Assembly: GCA_944325505.1 (NCBI GenBank)
Contig: CALVAJ010000025.1
Span: forward strand, 1-36,100
Length of the DNA: 36,100 nt
Direction: 5' to 3'
DNA from: an uncultured Bacteroidales bacterium
Lineage (GTDB): Bacteria; Bacteroidota; Bacteroidia; Bacteroidales; UBA932
The notes beneath the pieces are model-generated. The model was given only the letters and a program-made list of their open reading frames with translations, searched no databases and had not been told where the DNA came from. The translations under genes were made by a program, and so were the position numbers. The number at the start of each line of letters is the position of its first letter. The first letter of the stretch is position 1. Of the stretch, positions 1 to 9,716 are shown piece by piece.

Positions 1-47
1 TCAAAGACCGATATGATTCTAGTGAACTGAATTTATTTAATTTTTAA
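1..47 (+). CDS. Possible C-terminal end of an IS transposase (partial)
   Basis: Reading from base 3, an open frame enters from outside the window and ends at a TAA at 45-47, giving KDRYDSSELNLFNF. Many IS4-type and related DDE transposases of Bacteroidota end in a short polar stretch followed by a LxLF(N/D)F tail, which this resembles. Only 14 residues are visible, so the call rests on the tail pattern and on the inverted repeat just downstream. It could also be chance coding. Confidence 0.25.
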   Translation, partial: KDRYDSSELNLFNF

Positions 48-49
48 CC

Positions 50-70
50 TTGTCCATTTTTAGTGGACAG
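50..70. repeat. Short inverted repeat: IS end or rib-operon terminator
   Basis: TGTCCA at 51-56 and TGGACA at 64-69 form a 6-bp hairpin with a 7-base loop. It lies just past the ribBA stop (minus strand) and just past the possible transposase tail (plus strand). On the minus strand it is followed by an A/T-rich run but no clean U-tract. It could be the rib-operon terminator, the terminal repeat of an insertion sequence, or both. Confidence 0.3.
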
Positions 71-86
71 TAGTGTTGTTCAGTAA

Positions 87-1292
87 TTATTTATTGTCAA
101 AGTGCAACATGTGCCCCATTTTCTTGTATTTGGTGTATAGATATGCTGCATTCTTCTCGTTGCAGGTCATTTCTATAGGGTCGCGTCCTGCCACTTCGAT
201 TCCGTAATGGTCAAGCCCGTTGATCTTCAGAGGATTGTTGGTCATCAATATCAGTTTCTTTACCCCCAGGTCGGCAAGTATGGCGGCTCCGGTGTCGTAC
301 TCACGCAAGTCAGGTTTGAACCCTAATGCGATATTGGCTTCGACAGTATCCATTCCCCGGTCCTGCAGCTCGTATGCCCGCAGCTTGTTTATCAGCCCGA
401 TGCCCCTGCCTTCCTGACGCAGATACAGCAGCACTCCCCTTCCGGCTTTCTCTATTCTGCGCAGCGCTTCAGCAAGCTGTTCGCCGCAGTCGCACCTGAG
501 CGAGCCGAAAACATCTCCGGTCAGACACTCCGAATGCATCCTGCAAAGAACAGGCTCCTCTGTAGTGATGTCGCCCTTAATTACGGCTACATGATGCTCC
601 CCGGTCACTTTGTTCACATATCCGCAAATACGGAAGTTTCCGTATCTGGTCGGGAATGCGGCATCCGTAGCTTTTTCCACCCACTTCTCATGGTGCTTGC
701 GGTACAGGACAAGGTCCTCTACAGTTATGATTTTCAAGCCGTGCTCCCGGGCAAAAGCTGTCAGTTCGCTTGTCCTCATCATATCCCCGTCTTCCCTCAT
801 GATTTCGCAGCAAAGCCCGCACTCTTCGAGTCCGGCTATACGCATAAGGTCTACAGTGGCTTCGGTATGTCCCTCGCGTTCAAGCACACCCCAAGGTTTC
901 GCCTCCAACGGGAACATGTGTCCGGGCCTGCGGAAGTCTTCCGGCCGTGCGTCGGGAGCGACGCATTTCATGGCTGTCACCGAGCGTTCTATGGCAGAAA
1001 TCCCGGTGCTTGTAGACACATGGTCGATAGACTCCGTGAAAGCCGTACAATGGTTGTCGGTATTTCTGGCGACCATCTGCGGAAGCCCGAGTTTCCTGGT
1101 CATCTCCCGGCTCATCGGCATGCATATCAGGCCTTTACCGTATGTGGCCATGAAATTTATATTTTCAGTGGTAGCGAATCTTGCCGCACATATCAGGTCG
1201 CCTTCATTCTCCCTGTCAGGAGAGTCTATGACGACTATTATCTTTCCCTGCCTCAAATCCTCGGCAGCTTCAGGTATTGTATTGAATTTCAT
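87..1292 (-). CDS. ribBA: Bifunctional 3,4-dihydroxy-2-butanone-4-phosphate synthase / GTP cyclohydrolase II
   Basis: This enzyme makes both precursors of lumazine: it turns ribulose 5-phosphate into dihydroxybutanone phosphate (N-terminal half) and opens GTP to the diaminopyrimidine (C-terminal half). In the first half, residues 26-32 read DRENEGD, the acidic metal-binding loop of RibB, and RPGHMFPL (122-129) and EGHTEA (140-145) are also RibB motifs. In the second half Cys256, Cys267 and Cys269 fit the CX10CXC zinc site of RibA, followed by [10 protein letters not shown] (291-300), the GTP-binding segment. The 401-residue length is normal for the fusion. It is the last gene of ribD-ribE-ribBA, 32 bases after ribE, and should be under the FMN riboswitch upstream of ribD. 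Confidence 0.97.
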   Translation of the reverse strand: MKFNTIPEAAEDLRQGKIIVVIDSPDRENEGDLICAARFATTENINFMATYGKGLICMPMSREMTRKLGLPQMVARNTDNHCTAFTESIDHVSTSTGISAIERSVTAMKCVAPDARPEDFRRPGHMFPLEAKPWGVLEREGHTEATVDLMRIAGLEECGLCCEIMREDGDMMRTSELTAFAREHGLKIITVEDLVLYRKHHEKWVEKATDAAFPTRYGNFRICGYVNKVTGEHHVAVIKGDITTEEPVLCRMHSECLTGDVFGSLRCDCGEQLAEALRRIEKAGRGVLLYLRQEGRGIGLINKLRAYELQDRGMDTVEANIALGFKPDLREYDTGAAILADLGVKKLILMTNNPLKINGLDHYGIEVAGRDPIEMTCNEKNAAYLYTKYKKMGHMLHFDNK

Positions 1293-1324
1293 TATATTAT
1301 ATTGTAAAATTATATCGAGTATTA

Positions 1325-1990
1325 CTAAAATCCGTTCTCTTTCAGGAAATCGATGGTCAGTTTCCCCGAATCACACTCTGTACGGCTGTCATCCGGCTCA
1401 TTCTTTCCGAAATCCAGCAGCCTTTCCACATATCTGGCAAGCATATCGACCTCTACATTGACCGGACTCCCGACACGCAACAGTCCCAAGGTCGTGGAGG
1501 ATAGCGTATGCGGAATCAGTGACACCTTAAATGAACCGCTTCCGGCTGAAACCACTGTCAGCGAAGTCCCGTCAAGAGTGACAGAGCCTTTTTCAGTTAT
1601 GTATTTCAATAAATTATGCGGCACCGAGACAGTCATCAACACGGCAATGCCTTCTTTTGTGAGAGTCTCTACCCGTCCGCAGGCATCCACATGCCCTGAT
1701 ACGATATGCCCTCCGAATCGGCCTCCGCATTCCATGGCACGCTCAAGGTTGACTTTCGAGCCGGCTATAAGACTGCCGAGCGATGTCCTGCGCAGGGATT
1801 CCGGCATCACGTCAGCAGTAAAGCATCCATGCCCGGGCGTAACGGTAAGACATACTCCGTTCACCGCGATACTGTCTCCTGTCCGTGTACCTTCCAGCAC
1901 CTTACCGGCAGATATCTCCAGTACTGCTCCAGAACTTCCGCCGCGTACCGAACGGACAGTCCCTGTTTCTTCTACTATTCCTGTAAACAT
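1325..1990 (-). CDS. ribE: Riboflavin synthase alpha chain
   Basis: It catalyses the dismutation of two 6,7-dimethyl-8-ribityllumazine molecules to riboflavin, the last step of the pathway. The protein starts [10 protein letters not shown], the family's conserved N-terminus, and shows the expected two lumazine-binding barrels: NGVCLTV (44-50) in the first and the matching DGTSLTVV (140-147) in the second, with [10 protein letters not shown] (93-102) at the junction. At 221 residues it is slightly longer than the usual 200-215 because of a polar tail after about residue 195. It sits 34 bases after ribD. Lumazine synthase (ribH) is not in this operon and must be elsewhere. Confidence 0.96.
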   Translation of the reverse strand: MFTGIVEETGTVRSVRGGSSGAVLEISAGKVLEGTRTGDSIAVNGVCLTVTPGHGCFTADVMPESLRRTSLGSLIAGSKVNLERAMECGGRFGGHIVSGHVDACGRVETLTKEGIAVLMTVSVPHNLLKYITEKGSVTLDGTSLTVVSAGSGSFKVSLIPHTLSSTTLGLLRVGSPVNVEVDMLARYVERLLDFGKNEPDDSRTECDSGKLTIDFLKENGF

Positions 1991-2024
1991 ATCATTTCAT
2001 ATTATCGGACCCTTCGGCTCCGGG

Positions 2025-3146
2025 CTACGTCCCAGCTGGATACCTGCCTTTGGGAAAACAATGTATCAGAATATCTTCGCCTGATGTCGTGACGGATTCT
2101 ATATCAAGGCAAAAAGCGTCAGCCATCCTGTCAAGGCCGCTGCCTCCGACCGGACCTTTCGACGCTTTTCCGCCGATGATTTTCGGCGCGGCGAATATAT
2201 AGTACTCGTCTGCAAGACCCCCAGAAACCAGGCTCCAGTCCAGTTCCGCTCCCCCTTCCACAAGCACGGAGTCGATTCCCATTGCCCCGAGTCTGGACAT
2301 CAGGTCATCAAGGTCGACCATACCGTTTTCCGTGGCAGCGCACTCCACAGTCTCTATGCCGCAGCTGTGAAGCGGTTCAAGCCTTTCCTGCATGGCATCT
2401 GTCGTATGGGCAAGCACTGTCCGGTATTTCCCTGCAGTACGGGCTATCGCCGAATCTTCCGGAAGGGATGCATGAGAGTCCACTATTATCCTCACCGGCT
2501 GACGCATACCGTCTGTCCTGCAGTTGAGCATGGGATTATCGGCCAGGACTGTCCCGATTCCTGCCATTATGCCCATGTATCTTCCCCGGAGCGTATGTAC
2601 GTAATGCCGTGATTCTTCACAGCTTACCCATCTTGAATCGCCGGAGGCGGCTGCTATCCTGCCGTCGAGGGTCATGGCCCATTTCAGCACGGTCCAGGGC
2701 CGGTGCTGTGTAATATATTTGATGAATAACCTGTTCTGATACCGTATTTCTTTTTCCAGAAGCCCTGTGCACACTTCTATGCCGTGTTCCCGGAGGATGG
2801 AGATACCTTTGCCGCTGACAAGAGGATTGGGATCGGTCATCCCGACCACTACGCGGGAGATCCCGGCTTTGATGATGGCAGAAGTGCACGGAGGCTGTTT
2901 GCCGTAATGGCAGCATGGTTCCAGAGTGACATACATGGTAGCGCCTGCAGGACTTTCAGTGCATGATGCAAGTGCATCCGTTTCGGCATGAAGACCGCCG
3001 AAGACCTTGTGCCATCCCCGGGATATGACCCGGCCGTCCTTTACTATTACCGCGCCTACCATAGGATTCGGCGAGACATGTCCTGCGCCCTTCCCGGCAA
3101 GGGACACCGCCATTTTCATGTACTGTACGTCTTCGTTACTCCACAT
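2025..3146 (-). CDS. ribD: Bifunctional diaminohydroxyphosphoribosylaminopyrimidine deaminase / 5-amino-6-ribosylamino-uracil reductase
   Basis: It carries out steps two and three of riboflavin synthesis. The N-terminal cytidine-deaminase-like domain (about 1-145) has SPNPMVGAV (25-33), the zinc and catalytic pair in HAE (53-55), and zinc cysteines in PCC (77-79) and Cys87. The C-terminal reductase domain (about 150-373) holds LKWAMTLDGRIA and the VEGGAEL segment. Length is normal. The ATG at 3146 gives the expected N-terminus. It lies directly after the U-tract of a terminator-like hairpin in the riboswitch leader, leaving no room for a separate ribosome-binding site. Confidence 0.96.
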   Translation of the reverse strand: MWSNEDVQYMKMAVSLAGKGAGHVSPNPMVGAVIVKDGRVISRGWHKVFGGLHAETDALASCTESPAGATMYVTLEPCCHYGKQPPCTSAIIKAGISRVVVGMTDPNPLVSGKGISILREHGIEVCTGLLEKEIRYQNRLFIKYITQHRPWTVLKWAMTLDGRIAAASGDSRWVSCEESRHYVHTLRGRYMGIMAGIGTVLADNPMLNCRTDGMRQPVRIIVDSHASLPEDSAIARTAGKYRTVLAHTTDAMQERLEPLHSCGIETVECAATENGMVDLDDLMSRLGAMGIDSVLVEGGAELDWSLVSGGLADEYYIFAAPKIIGGKASKGPVGGSGLDRMADAFCLDIESVTTSGEDILIHCFPKGRYPAGT

Positions 3147-3183
3147 AAAATAAAAAACCTGGGTACAGAAATATGTACTCAGG
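3147..3183 (-). terminator. Terminator-like hairpin in the ribD leader
   Basis: On the minus strand CCTGAGTAC, a short loop, then GTACCCAGG (arms within 3158-3183) forms a hairpin with one mismatch, followed by TTTTTTATTTT (3147-3157). The U-tract abuts the ribD start codon. The 5' arm shares the bases CCTGAG with the 3' arm of riboswitch helix P1, so the two structures compete. It is the likely expression platform. Confidence 0.75.
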
Positions 3184-3341
3184 GCAGCAACGATGACTGT
3201 TCACTACACTACACGTCATCCGATCTTATCCCTCTTCCATCCGGACTTTACCGTCGGTACCGGAATTTCACCGGTTCAGTCCCTGTCATCCAGGGAGTCG
3301 CGGACTGTCACCGCCGGTAGGGAATTTCACCCTGCCCTGAG
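3178..3341 (-). ncRNA. FMN riboswitch (RFN element)
   Basis: The minus strand carries the RFN core in order: AGGGTGAAATTCCC, then ACCGGCGGT, AGTCCGCGAC, GGTGAAATTCCGGTACC, GACGGTAAAGTCCGGATGG and AGAGGGA. Closing helix P1 is a perfect 10-bp pair, 3332-3341 with 3178-3187. The element senses flavin mononucleotide and controls riboflavin genes, which fits its place directly before ribD-ribE-ribBA. The aptamer is about 164 bases long. Confidence 0.97.
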
Positions 3342-3362
3342 AGATATTCTATTTTTCGGATG

Positions 3363-3392
3363 CAAAGATAAATCTTTTTTACGACTCTGCAA
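3363..3392 (-). promoter_or_regulatory. Promoter of the riboflavin operon
   Basis: On the minus strand TTG (3392-3390), a 19-base spacer, then TATCTTTG (3370-3363) matches the Bacteroidota housekeeping promoter (TTG at -33, TAnnTTTG at -7). Transcription should start near 3356, about 15 bases before the riboswitch P1 helix. Confidence 0.8.
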
Positions 3393-3425
3393 CACTTTCC
3401 CGCTGCAGAACCGTAAAGCCTGCGC

Positions 3426-5006
3426 TTATTCCTCCTGCATGAAGGTATTTGTAACAGCTCCGGAATCGTATGCGACAGTTGTTTCCGAAAGCAGGCCCTC
3501 ATTGTCCGTGACCGTTTTAAACTCTCCTCCGGATATAATGTTTATGACAACCTTGCCGCCGTCATATGTATTCCAGACAGCAACGTCATCCAGGGAGTGG
3601 AACATGAATTCCGGTACGCCTGAAAGTATTTCAGGGCCAGAAGACGACATTTCTTCCAGTTTCATCCTGCAGAAATTGAAGCTGTCTTTGTCATGGTAAT
3701 ACCACCAGCTTTCATTGTGCGGATTTCCCGGCACATACTGTCCATCACTGTCACCGGGAGCGGTATGGTAGTTATGTCCGGTAACATTGAGTTCCGTGTC
3801 TATGACGAAGTAGCGGTTCGCACCCATCAGATATGCCTTGTCATTATATACTACGGCAGATGAATACAGTATCCTGCAGTCGAGTTCATCGAATTTGCGC
3901 CATGAGCCCGAGCGTTCGCCGACAGATGCATAATATAGAGTGGATTCACCGACGTATCCTTTGAGCATGATCAGATTCCCGCCGAGTGCAAATACGCTTT
4001 CGACACTTCCATAGTCATCTGACGGGGCGCTCATTTCTATGGTATTGTCTCCGTTATAGACGTACTGTTCGCTCAGGAATACCTTTCCGTCCGATGTCGC
4101 TGCCGACAACGGCACAGCCGCGTGATAATCAAGCCTGCCTTCGGAACCTCTGAGGGCTTCCGGCCGTAGTGTCCTGTCCATCATGTCATCCGGAAAATCC
4201 GTGCCCTGGGCGGGGAACAGTGCTCCGTCAACGGCAGCCATATATACCGGTCCGGCAGGATCATTGTCTGAAAAATAGAATACATTGCCGGATACGCTGC
4301 AGATATTCCGGATTTTTTCAACCCGGCCGACCGGAAGCATGATTCCGTCTCTGTTTCTGATGATTACCGGAACGGATACTTCAGACGTGTATTCCCTGTA
4401 AGCCTCATAACTGCCGTCATACGGACAGATTACATCGAATTCCGAACAGTAGGTTACTGTACCTGTAGAATAGAGTGACGATACGGCCTGTTCATCATAA
4501 AGTTCCGCCTTTACGGGTTTGCCGTCAATGTCGTAGAAATCCAGTTTCTCTATCCCGTCCATTGTCACCTTGCATGAGTTGAGAATCATGACGGAACCGC
4601 TCAAGTCCGTTCTTACCGGTCTGCCTGTGGAAAACTCCGGTTCGCCGGAAAGCTGCCATACGGCTATATGGCCTATATTGAATTCGGCTCCGTCCTTGCT
4701 GCCAAGGTCTTTTGCCGTAACGTCATATTCCCCTTTGAAATCCTCCGGCAGGCAGAGCCGGAAGCTGAAACCGCCTTCTTCATTTTCCTGAAGATACTTC
4801 ACTGTGAATTCTCTGCCGCCAATATATACGGCCAGATCTTCGATCCTTTCCGATAAGGTAAGTTCGATCTGTTCTCCGGCTATCGCTTCGGCCGGAATTC
4901 CGAAAGAGACCTCGCTCAGGTCAGGATGAGAAGATGAAGAATCGCATGAAACTGCCGCCATGAGAGCCGCAACGGCGGATATCGAAGCAAGGATAATGTT
5001 TTTCAT
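3426..5006 (-). CDS. Large lipoprotein of unknown function, possibly beta-propeller
   Basis: A 526-residue protein with a lipoprotein signal peptide: Lys2, a hydrophobic stretch to about residue 19, and AVSC with the lipidated cysteine at 21, followed by a serine-rich linker. The body has no cysteine-rich or catalytic motif I recognise. It has repeated short strands with aromatic and glycine turns (GSWRKFDEL, YNDKAYLMGAN, SWWYYHDKDS) spaced as in Kelch-like or WD-like propeller proteins, and its layout recalls the large Bacteroidales propeller lipoproteins. It is probably anchored in the outer membrane. The gene is upstream of, and in line with, the riboflavin operon, but the promoter at 3363-3392 separates them. 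Function is unknown. Confidence 0.85.
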   Translation of the reverse strand: MKNIILASISAVAALMAAVSCDSSSSHPDLSEVSFGIPAEAIAGEQIELTLSERIEDLAVYIGGREFTVKYLQENEEGGFSFRLCLPEDFKGEYDVTAKDLGSKDGAEFNIGHIAVWQLSGEPEFSTGRPVRTDLSGSVMILNSCKVTMDGIEKLDFYDIDGKPVKAELYDEQAVSSLYSTGTVTYCSEFDVICPYDGSYEAYREYTSEVSVPVIIRNRDGIMLPVGRVEKIRNICSVSGNVFYFSDNDPAGPVYMAAVDGALFPAQGTDFPDDMMDRTLRPEALRGSEGRLDYHAAVPLSAATSDGKVFLSEQYVYNGDNTIEMSAPSDDYGSVESVFALGGNLIMLKGYVGESTLYYASVGERSGSWRKFDELDCRILYSSAVVYNDKAYLMGANRYFVIDTELNVTGHNYHTAPGDSDGQYVPGNPHNESWWYYHDKDSFNFCRMKLEEMSSSGPEILSGVPEFMFHSLDDVAVWNTYDGGKVVINIISGGEFKTVTDNEGLLSETTVAYDSGAVTNTFMQEE

Positions 5007-5086
5007 TGTTATTGTTATACTAAATTAAATGACATGGCTTTGACTTTTTGCCTGCTCTTTTCCCGGATACCGGTTGTTTGCAGGTT

Positions 5087-5094
5087 CAAATATA
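5087..5094 (-). promoter_or_regulatory. Probable -7 element for the lipoprotein gene at 3426-5006
   Basis: The minus strand reads TATATTTG, a match to TAnnTTTG, about 80 bases before the lipoprotein start. No TTG is found 19 bases further upstream, so the -33 box is weak or absent. Confidence 0.4.
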
Positions 5095-5201
5095 TAAATA
5101 AATCCAATTGCACTGTATTCTCGCTCCAATCTTTTGTGCAATTATTGGCTTTGATTTTACTTCAGTCAAGAGTTCCGGTGCCGGGTTATCGGCAAATATG
5201 C

Positions 5202-5209
5202 TATCTTTG
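5202..5209 (+). promoter_or_regulatory. Probable -7 element for the Fic gene
   Basis: TATCTTTG matches TAnnTTTG, with the start codon 24 bases after it. The position 19 bases upstream lacks TTG, so the promoter may be weak or need an activator. Confidence 0.5.
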
Positions 5210-5233
5210 CAGGCATAATGAGACGGTAAACTT

Positions 5234-6016
5234 ATGAAGTATATTTCAGTTACAGAGTCTGCGGACAGGCATGGAATTTCGGAGCGCACGGCACAGGGAA
5301 AAATCACTCCCCTGCTGGCGGTGCTGCGCGAGCAAAAGGATATGGGACTGAAAGGCGGCATCTATCATCGCACCCAGATCGATCTTACCTACAACTCCAA
5401 TCATATTGAGGGCAGCCGTCTCACGCACGACCAGACACGCTATATCTTCGAGACAAACACCATCGGGGGCGAAGGTGTAAAAGTGGACGACATCATTGAG
5501 ACCGTCAACCATTTCCGCTGCATTGATCTCATTATTGATCGGGCATCTGACACATTGACCGAGAGCCTTATCAAGGAACTCCACGCAATACTTAAATCCG
5601 GGACTGCCGACAGTCGCAAGGAGTGGTTCGCCGTAGGCGAATACAAGCGCTTTCCCAATGAAGTGGGAGGCAACGAGACAACAGCCCCGGAAGATGTTGG
5701 ACGCGAGATTAAGGCACTCCTGAAGGAATATAATACAAATAAGGAAAAAACGTTTGACGATGTTCTTGATCTGCATCAACGTTTCGAGACAATACACCCG
5801 TTCCAGGATGGCAACGGTCGTGTAGGCAGACTTGTGATGTTCAAAGAGTGCCTGGCAAATGGGTTCGTACCGTTCATCATTACGGACGAGTTGAAGATGT
5901 TCTATTATCGAGGTCTGCAACAGTGGCCGGTTGTCCGTGAGTATCTGCGCGACACCTGTCTCACGGCTCAGGACAACTACAAGGCGTTGCTCGATTACTA
6001 TCGCATAAAATATTAG
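5234..6016 (+). CDS. Fic-family protein (predicted AMP transferase) with a shortened N-terminal DNA-binding region
   Basis: Fic enzymes transfer AMP, or less often other phosphate-linked groups, onto hydroxyl side chains of target proteins. The full active-site motif HPFQDGNGR is at residues 188-196, with catalytic His188 and Arg196. An inhibitory-helix motif SNHIEG (55-60), fitting (S/T)xxxE(G/N), lies before the Fic core, so activity is probably self-limited. The flap region is around YKRFPNEVGG (137-146). Residues 1-25 (MKYISVTESA...GISERT...QGKI) look like the first half of an excisionase/MerR-like helix-turn-helix, but the sequence then jumps straight into the Fic-side linker. The gene is single, divergent from the lipoprotein gene, and followed by a palindromic repeat. 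Substrate unknown; no antitoxin-like neighbour is present. Confidence 0.92.
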   Translation: MKYISVTESADRHGISERTAQGKITPLLAVLREQKDMGLKGGIYHRTQIDLTYNSNHIEGSRLTHDQTRYIFETNTIGGEGVKVDDIIETVNHFRCIDLIIDRASDTLTESLIKELHAILKSGTADSRKEWFAVGEYKRFPNEVGGNETTAPEDVGREIKALLKEYNTNKEKTFDDVLDLHQRFETIHPFQDGNGRVGRLVMFKECLANGFVPFIITDELKMFYYRGLQQWPVVREYLRDTCLTAQDNYKALLDYYRIKY

Positions 6017-6029
6017 AGCGATTCTATTG

Positions 6030-6123
6030 ATTGTCATCCCGAGGGGCGCAGCCCGAAGCCGAGGGATCTGCAGGATTCTACAGGCAGATTTCTCCATTTC
6101 CTCCGCTCGGTCGAAATGACAAT
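6030..6123. repeat. Palindromic intergenic repeat (REP/MITE-like)
   Basis: A 94-base element starts ATTGTCAT and ends ATGACAAT, an exact 8-bp terminal inverted repeat. Inside are further pairs (GATCTGC with GCAGATT, CCGAG with CTCGG), so the whole could fold into a long hairpin. The words GTCATCCCGAG...GAGGGATCT...GATTTCTCC...TCGGTCGAAATGAC resemble a widespread intergenic repeat type in bacteria. Copy number cannot be judged from this window. Confidence 0.6.
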
Positions 6124-6141
6124 TAAAAAGCACTGTCGCAC

Positions 6142-6174
6142 AAAAAAAGAAGAGCTGCCGAAACAGCTCTTCTT
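6142..6174 (-). terminator. Intrinsic terminator of the phosphofructokinase gene
   Basis: Perfect 11-bp stem AAGAAGAGCTG (6147-6157) with CAGCTCTTCTT (6164-6174), loop of 6. On the minus strand it is followed by a run of seven T (6148-6142). It lies 45 bases after the pfp stop codon. Confidence 0.85.
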
Positions 6175-6219
6175 CAATCATTTATATGTCAATGTATGAC
6201 TTTAGTCTACATCTTTCAT

Positions 6220-7455
6220 TTACCACTCGAGGATCTTCTTGAAGTCGTATGCCTCAGGGTTGCTTACGTATGCCTTTGCAGCCTCGTAGTCAGCCTCTGT
6301 GATATAGTGTGCGATATAGTTGTAGTAGTTCTGCGCTGTACCTGCGTTGATGTCCACAACCCTAGGAGGGATCTTTCCTGTCTCAGGATCCTGAAGGTCT
6401 GAAAGGTACAGAGGAGATACGTTGCCGTATGCGTCTACATATACCATGCAGCCTGTCTTGCCCTCGCTGAAAAGCTGGTAAACGCCCATGGCAAGCTCCG
6501 TGCAGTATGTAAGGTCATAAGCTACAGGGTCCTGGCAACGTACGTCGTATCCGATTTCCACCGGACGGCTCTTTACCTTGAGACCGAGTTTCTTGAACTC
6601 TTTCTCGAGAAGGTCATTGAAAAGCACTGCCTTGGAAATCTTGCCGAGCTCCGGATGTCCGTGCTCGTCGTATGTAAAGTGGATACCTGCGTCTGCAGCC
6701 TCTTTAGCTACGCCTGCATCGTGGAACAGACCTTCTGCAGCCACGATCGTACCGTAGTTCACGCCCATTATCTTCCTCTTGAGGATAGCGGAAACCGAGA
6801 GCTTGATAATCTTGTCCAGGGTCATCTGGGTCTTGTTGAACATCTCCGGGATGATGGTCATAGGACAGTGGGTAGCCTCTCCGATTCCGAGGGCGAGGCT
6901 TCCGCAGGTGCGGCCCATTGCGGAGATTATCAGCCAGTTGCCTGAAGTGCGTGCATCCTCGTAGATGGTCCTTGCAAGGTGCGCACCTTCGTTCTTTGCC
7001 GAATTGTATCCGAAAGTCGGGGTATTGTTCGGAAGAGGAAGGTCATTGTCAATGGTCTTCGGACAGTGGATATTGGCGATAGGATAGTTCTTTGCAGCAA
7101 GGAACTTCGAGATCCTGTTTGCAGTGGAAGCGGTATCGTCACCGCCGATAGTCACCAGAAGCTTTATGTTGTTGTCCTTGAAAAGGTCGAGGTTGAAGTT
7201 CTCCTCGAAATCCTTGTCGGTAGGTTTGAAACGGCTCATTTCGAGGTAGGAGCCGCCCCTGTTGAAATAACGGTCAGCCTTGAAGAAATCCAGATCCTCG
7301 GTACGTGCGTTCTTGCTGAAAAGTCCGGAATAGCCGCCGTGGAGGCCGATCACCCTGTAACCTTTTGAAAGGAAAGTCTTGGCTACGCTCATTGACACTG
7401 AGTTCATTCCAGGGGCAGGACCGCCACCGCAAAGGATAATTACTGCATCTTTCAT
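6220..7455 (-). CDS. pfp: Diphosphate (PPi)-type 6-phosphofructokinase
   Basis: It phosphorylates fructose 6-phosphate to fructose 1,6-bisphosphate in the cytoplasm. The family is clear from CGGGPAPGMNSV (9-20) and the MGR (about 186-188) substrate loop. Two positions decide the donor: residues 104-107 read GGDD where ATP enzymes have GGDG, and 132-138 read PKTIDND where ATP enzymes usually have PGTIDND. Both are the PPi-dependent form, so the step is probably reversible. Length (411) suits this clade. The gene stands alone with its own terminator; a TAATTTTG -7 element at 7523-7530 is a likely promoter part. Confidence 0.9.
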   Translation of the reverse strand: MKDAVIILCGGGPAPGMNSVSMSVAKTFLSKGYRVIGLHGGYSGLFSKNARTEDLDFFKADRYFNRGGSYLEMSRFKPTDKDFEENFNLDLFKDNNIKLLVTIGGDDTASTANRISKFLAAKNYPIANIHCPKTIDNDLPLPNNTPTFGYNSAKNEGAHLARTIYEDARTSGNWLIISAMGRTCGSLALGIGEATHCPMTIIPEMFNKTQMTLDKIIKLSVSAILKRKIMGVNYGTIVAAEGLFHDAGVAKEAADAGIHFTYDEHGHPELGKISKAVLFNDLLEKEFKKLGLKVKSRPVEIGYDVRCQDPVAYDLTYCTELAMGVYQLFSEGKTGCMVYVDAYGNVSPLYLSDLQDPETGKIPPRVVDINAGTAQNYYNYIAHYITEADYEAAKAYVSNPEAYDFKKILEW

Positions 7456-7522
7456 GTTAAAAGCTATTTAAAGTTAATATTCTGAATATGTCAATTATCT
7501 GCCGTATGGGATTCCGGCGGTG

Positions 7523-7530
7523 CAAAATTA
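7523..7530 (-). promoter_or_regulatory. Probable -7 element for pfp
   Basis: The minus strand reads TAATTTTG, matching TAnnTTTG, about 68 bases before the start codon. No TTG is visible at the ideal -33 distance. Confidence 0.4.
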
Positions 7531-7563
7531 TCTAATTTCAGGGAAAATCCGCGAAAAAATCGT

Positions 7564-9702
<2,139 letters not shown>

Positions 9703-9703
9703 A

Positions 9704-9710
9704 GAAGGAG
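9704..9710 (+). promoter_or_regulatory. Strong Shine-Dalgarno site for the YihY/BrkB gene
   Basis: The bases AGAAGGAGG just after the ligA stop contain AAGGAGG, ending a few bases before the ATG at 9717. Most other starts in the window have no such site, only A-rich leaders. Confidence 0.6.
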
Positions 9711-9716
9711 GCAGGG

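Noticed and set aside
534-1307. Long plus-strand open frame over ribBA
   Set aside because: It is the shadow of ribBA, which has full family motifs on the other strand.
5246-6181. Minus-strand open frame of 311 codons over the Fic gene
   Set aside because: It is antisense to a gene with an intact HPFxDGNGR motif, and its sequence has no family features.
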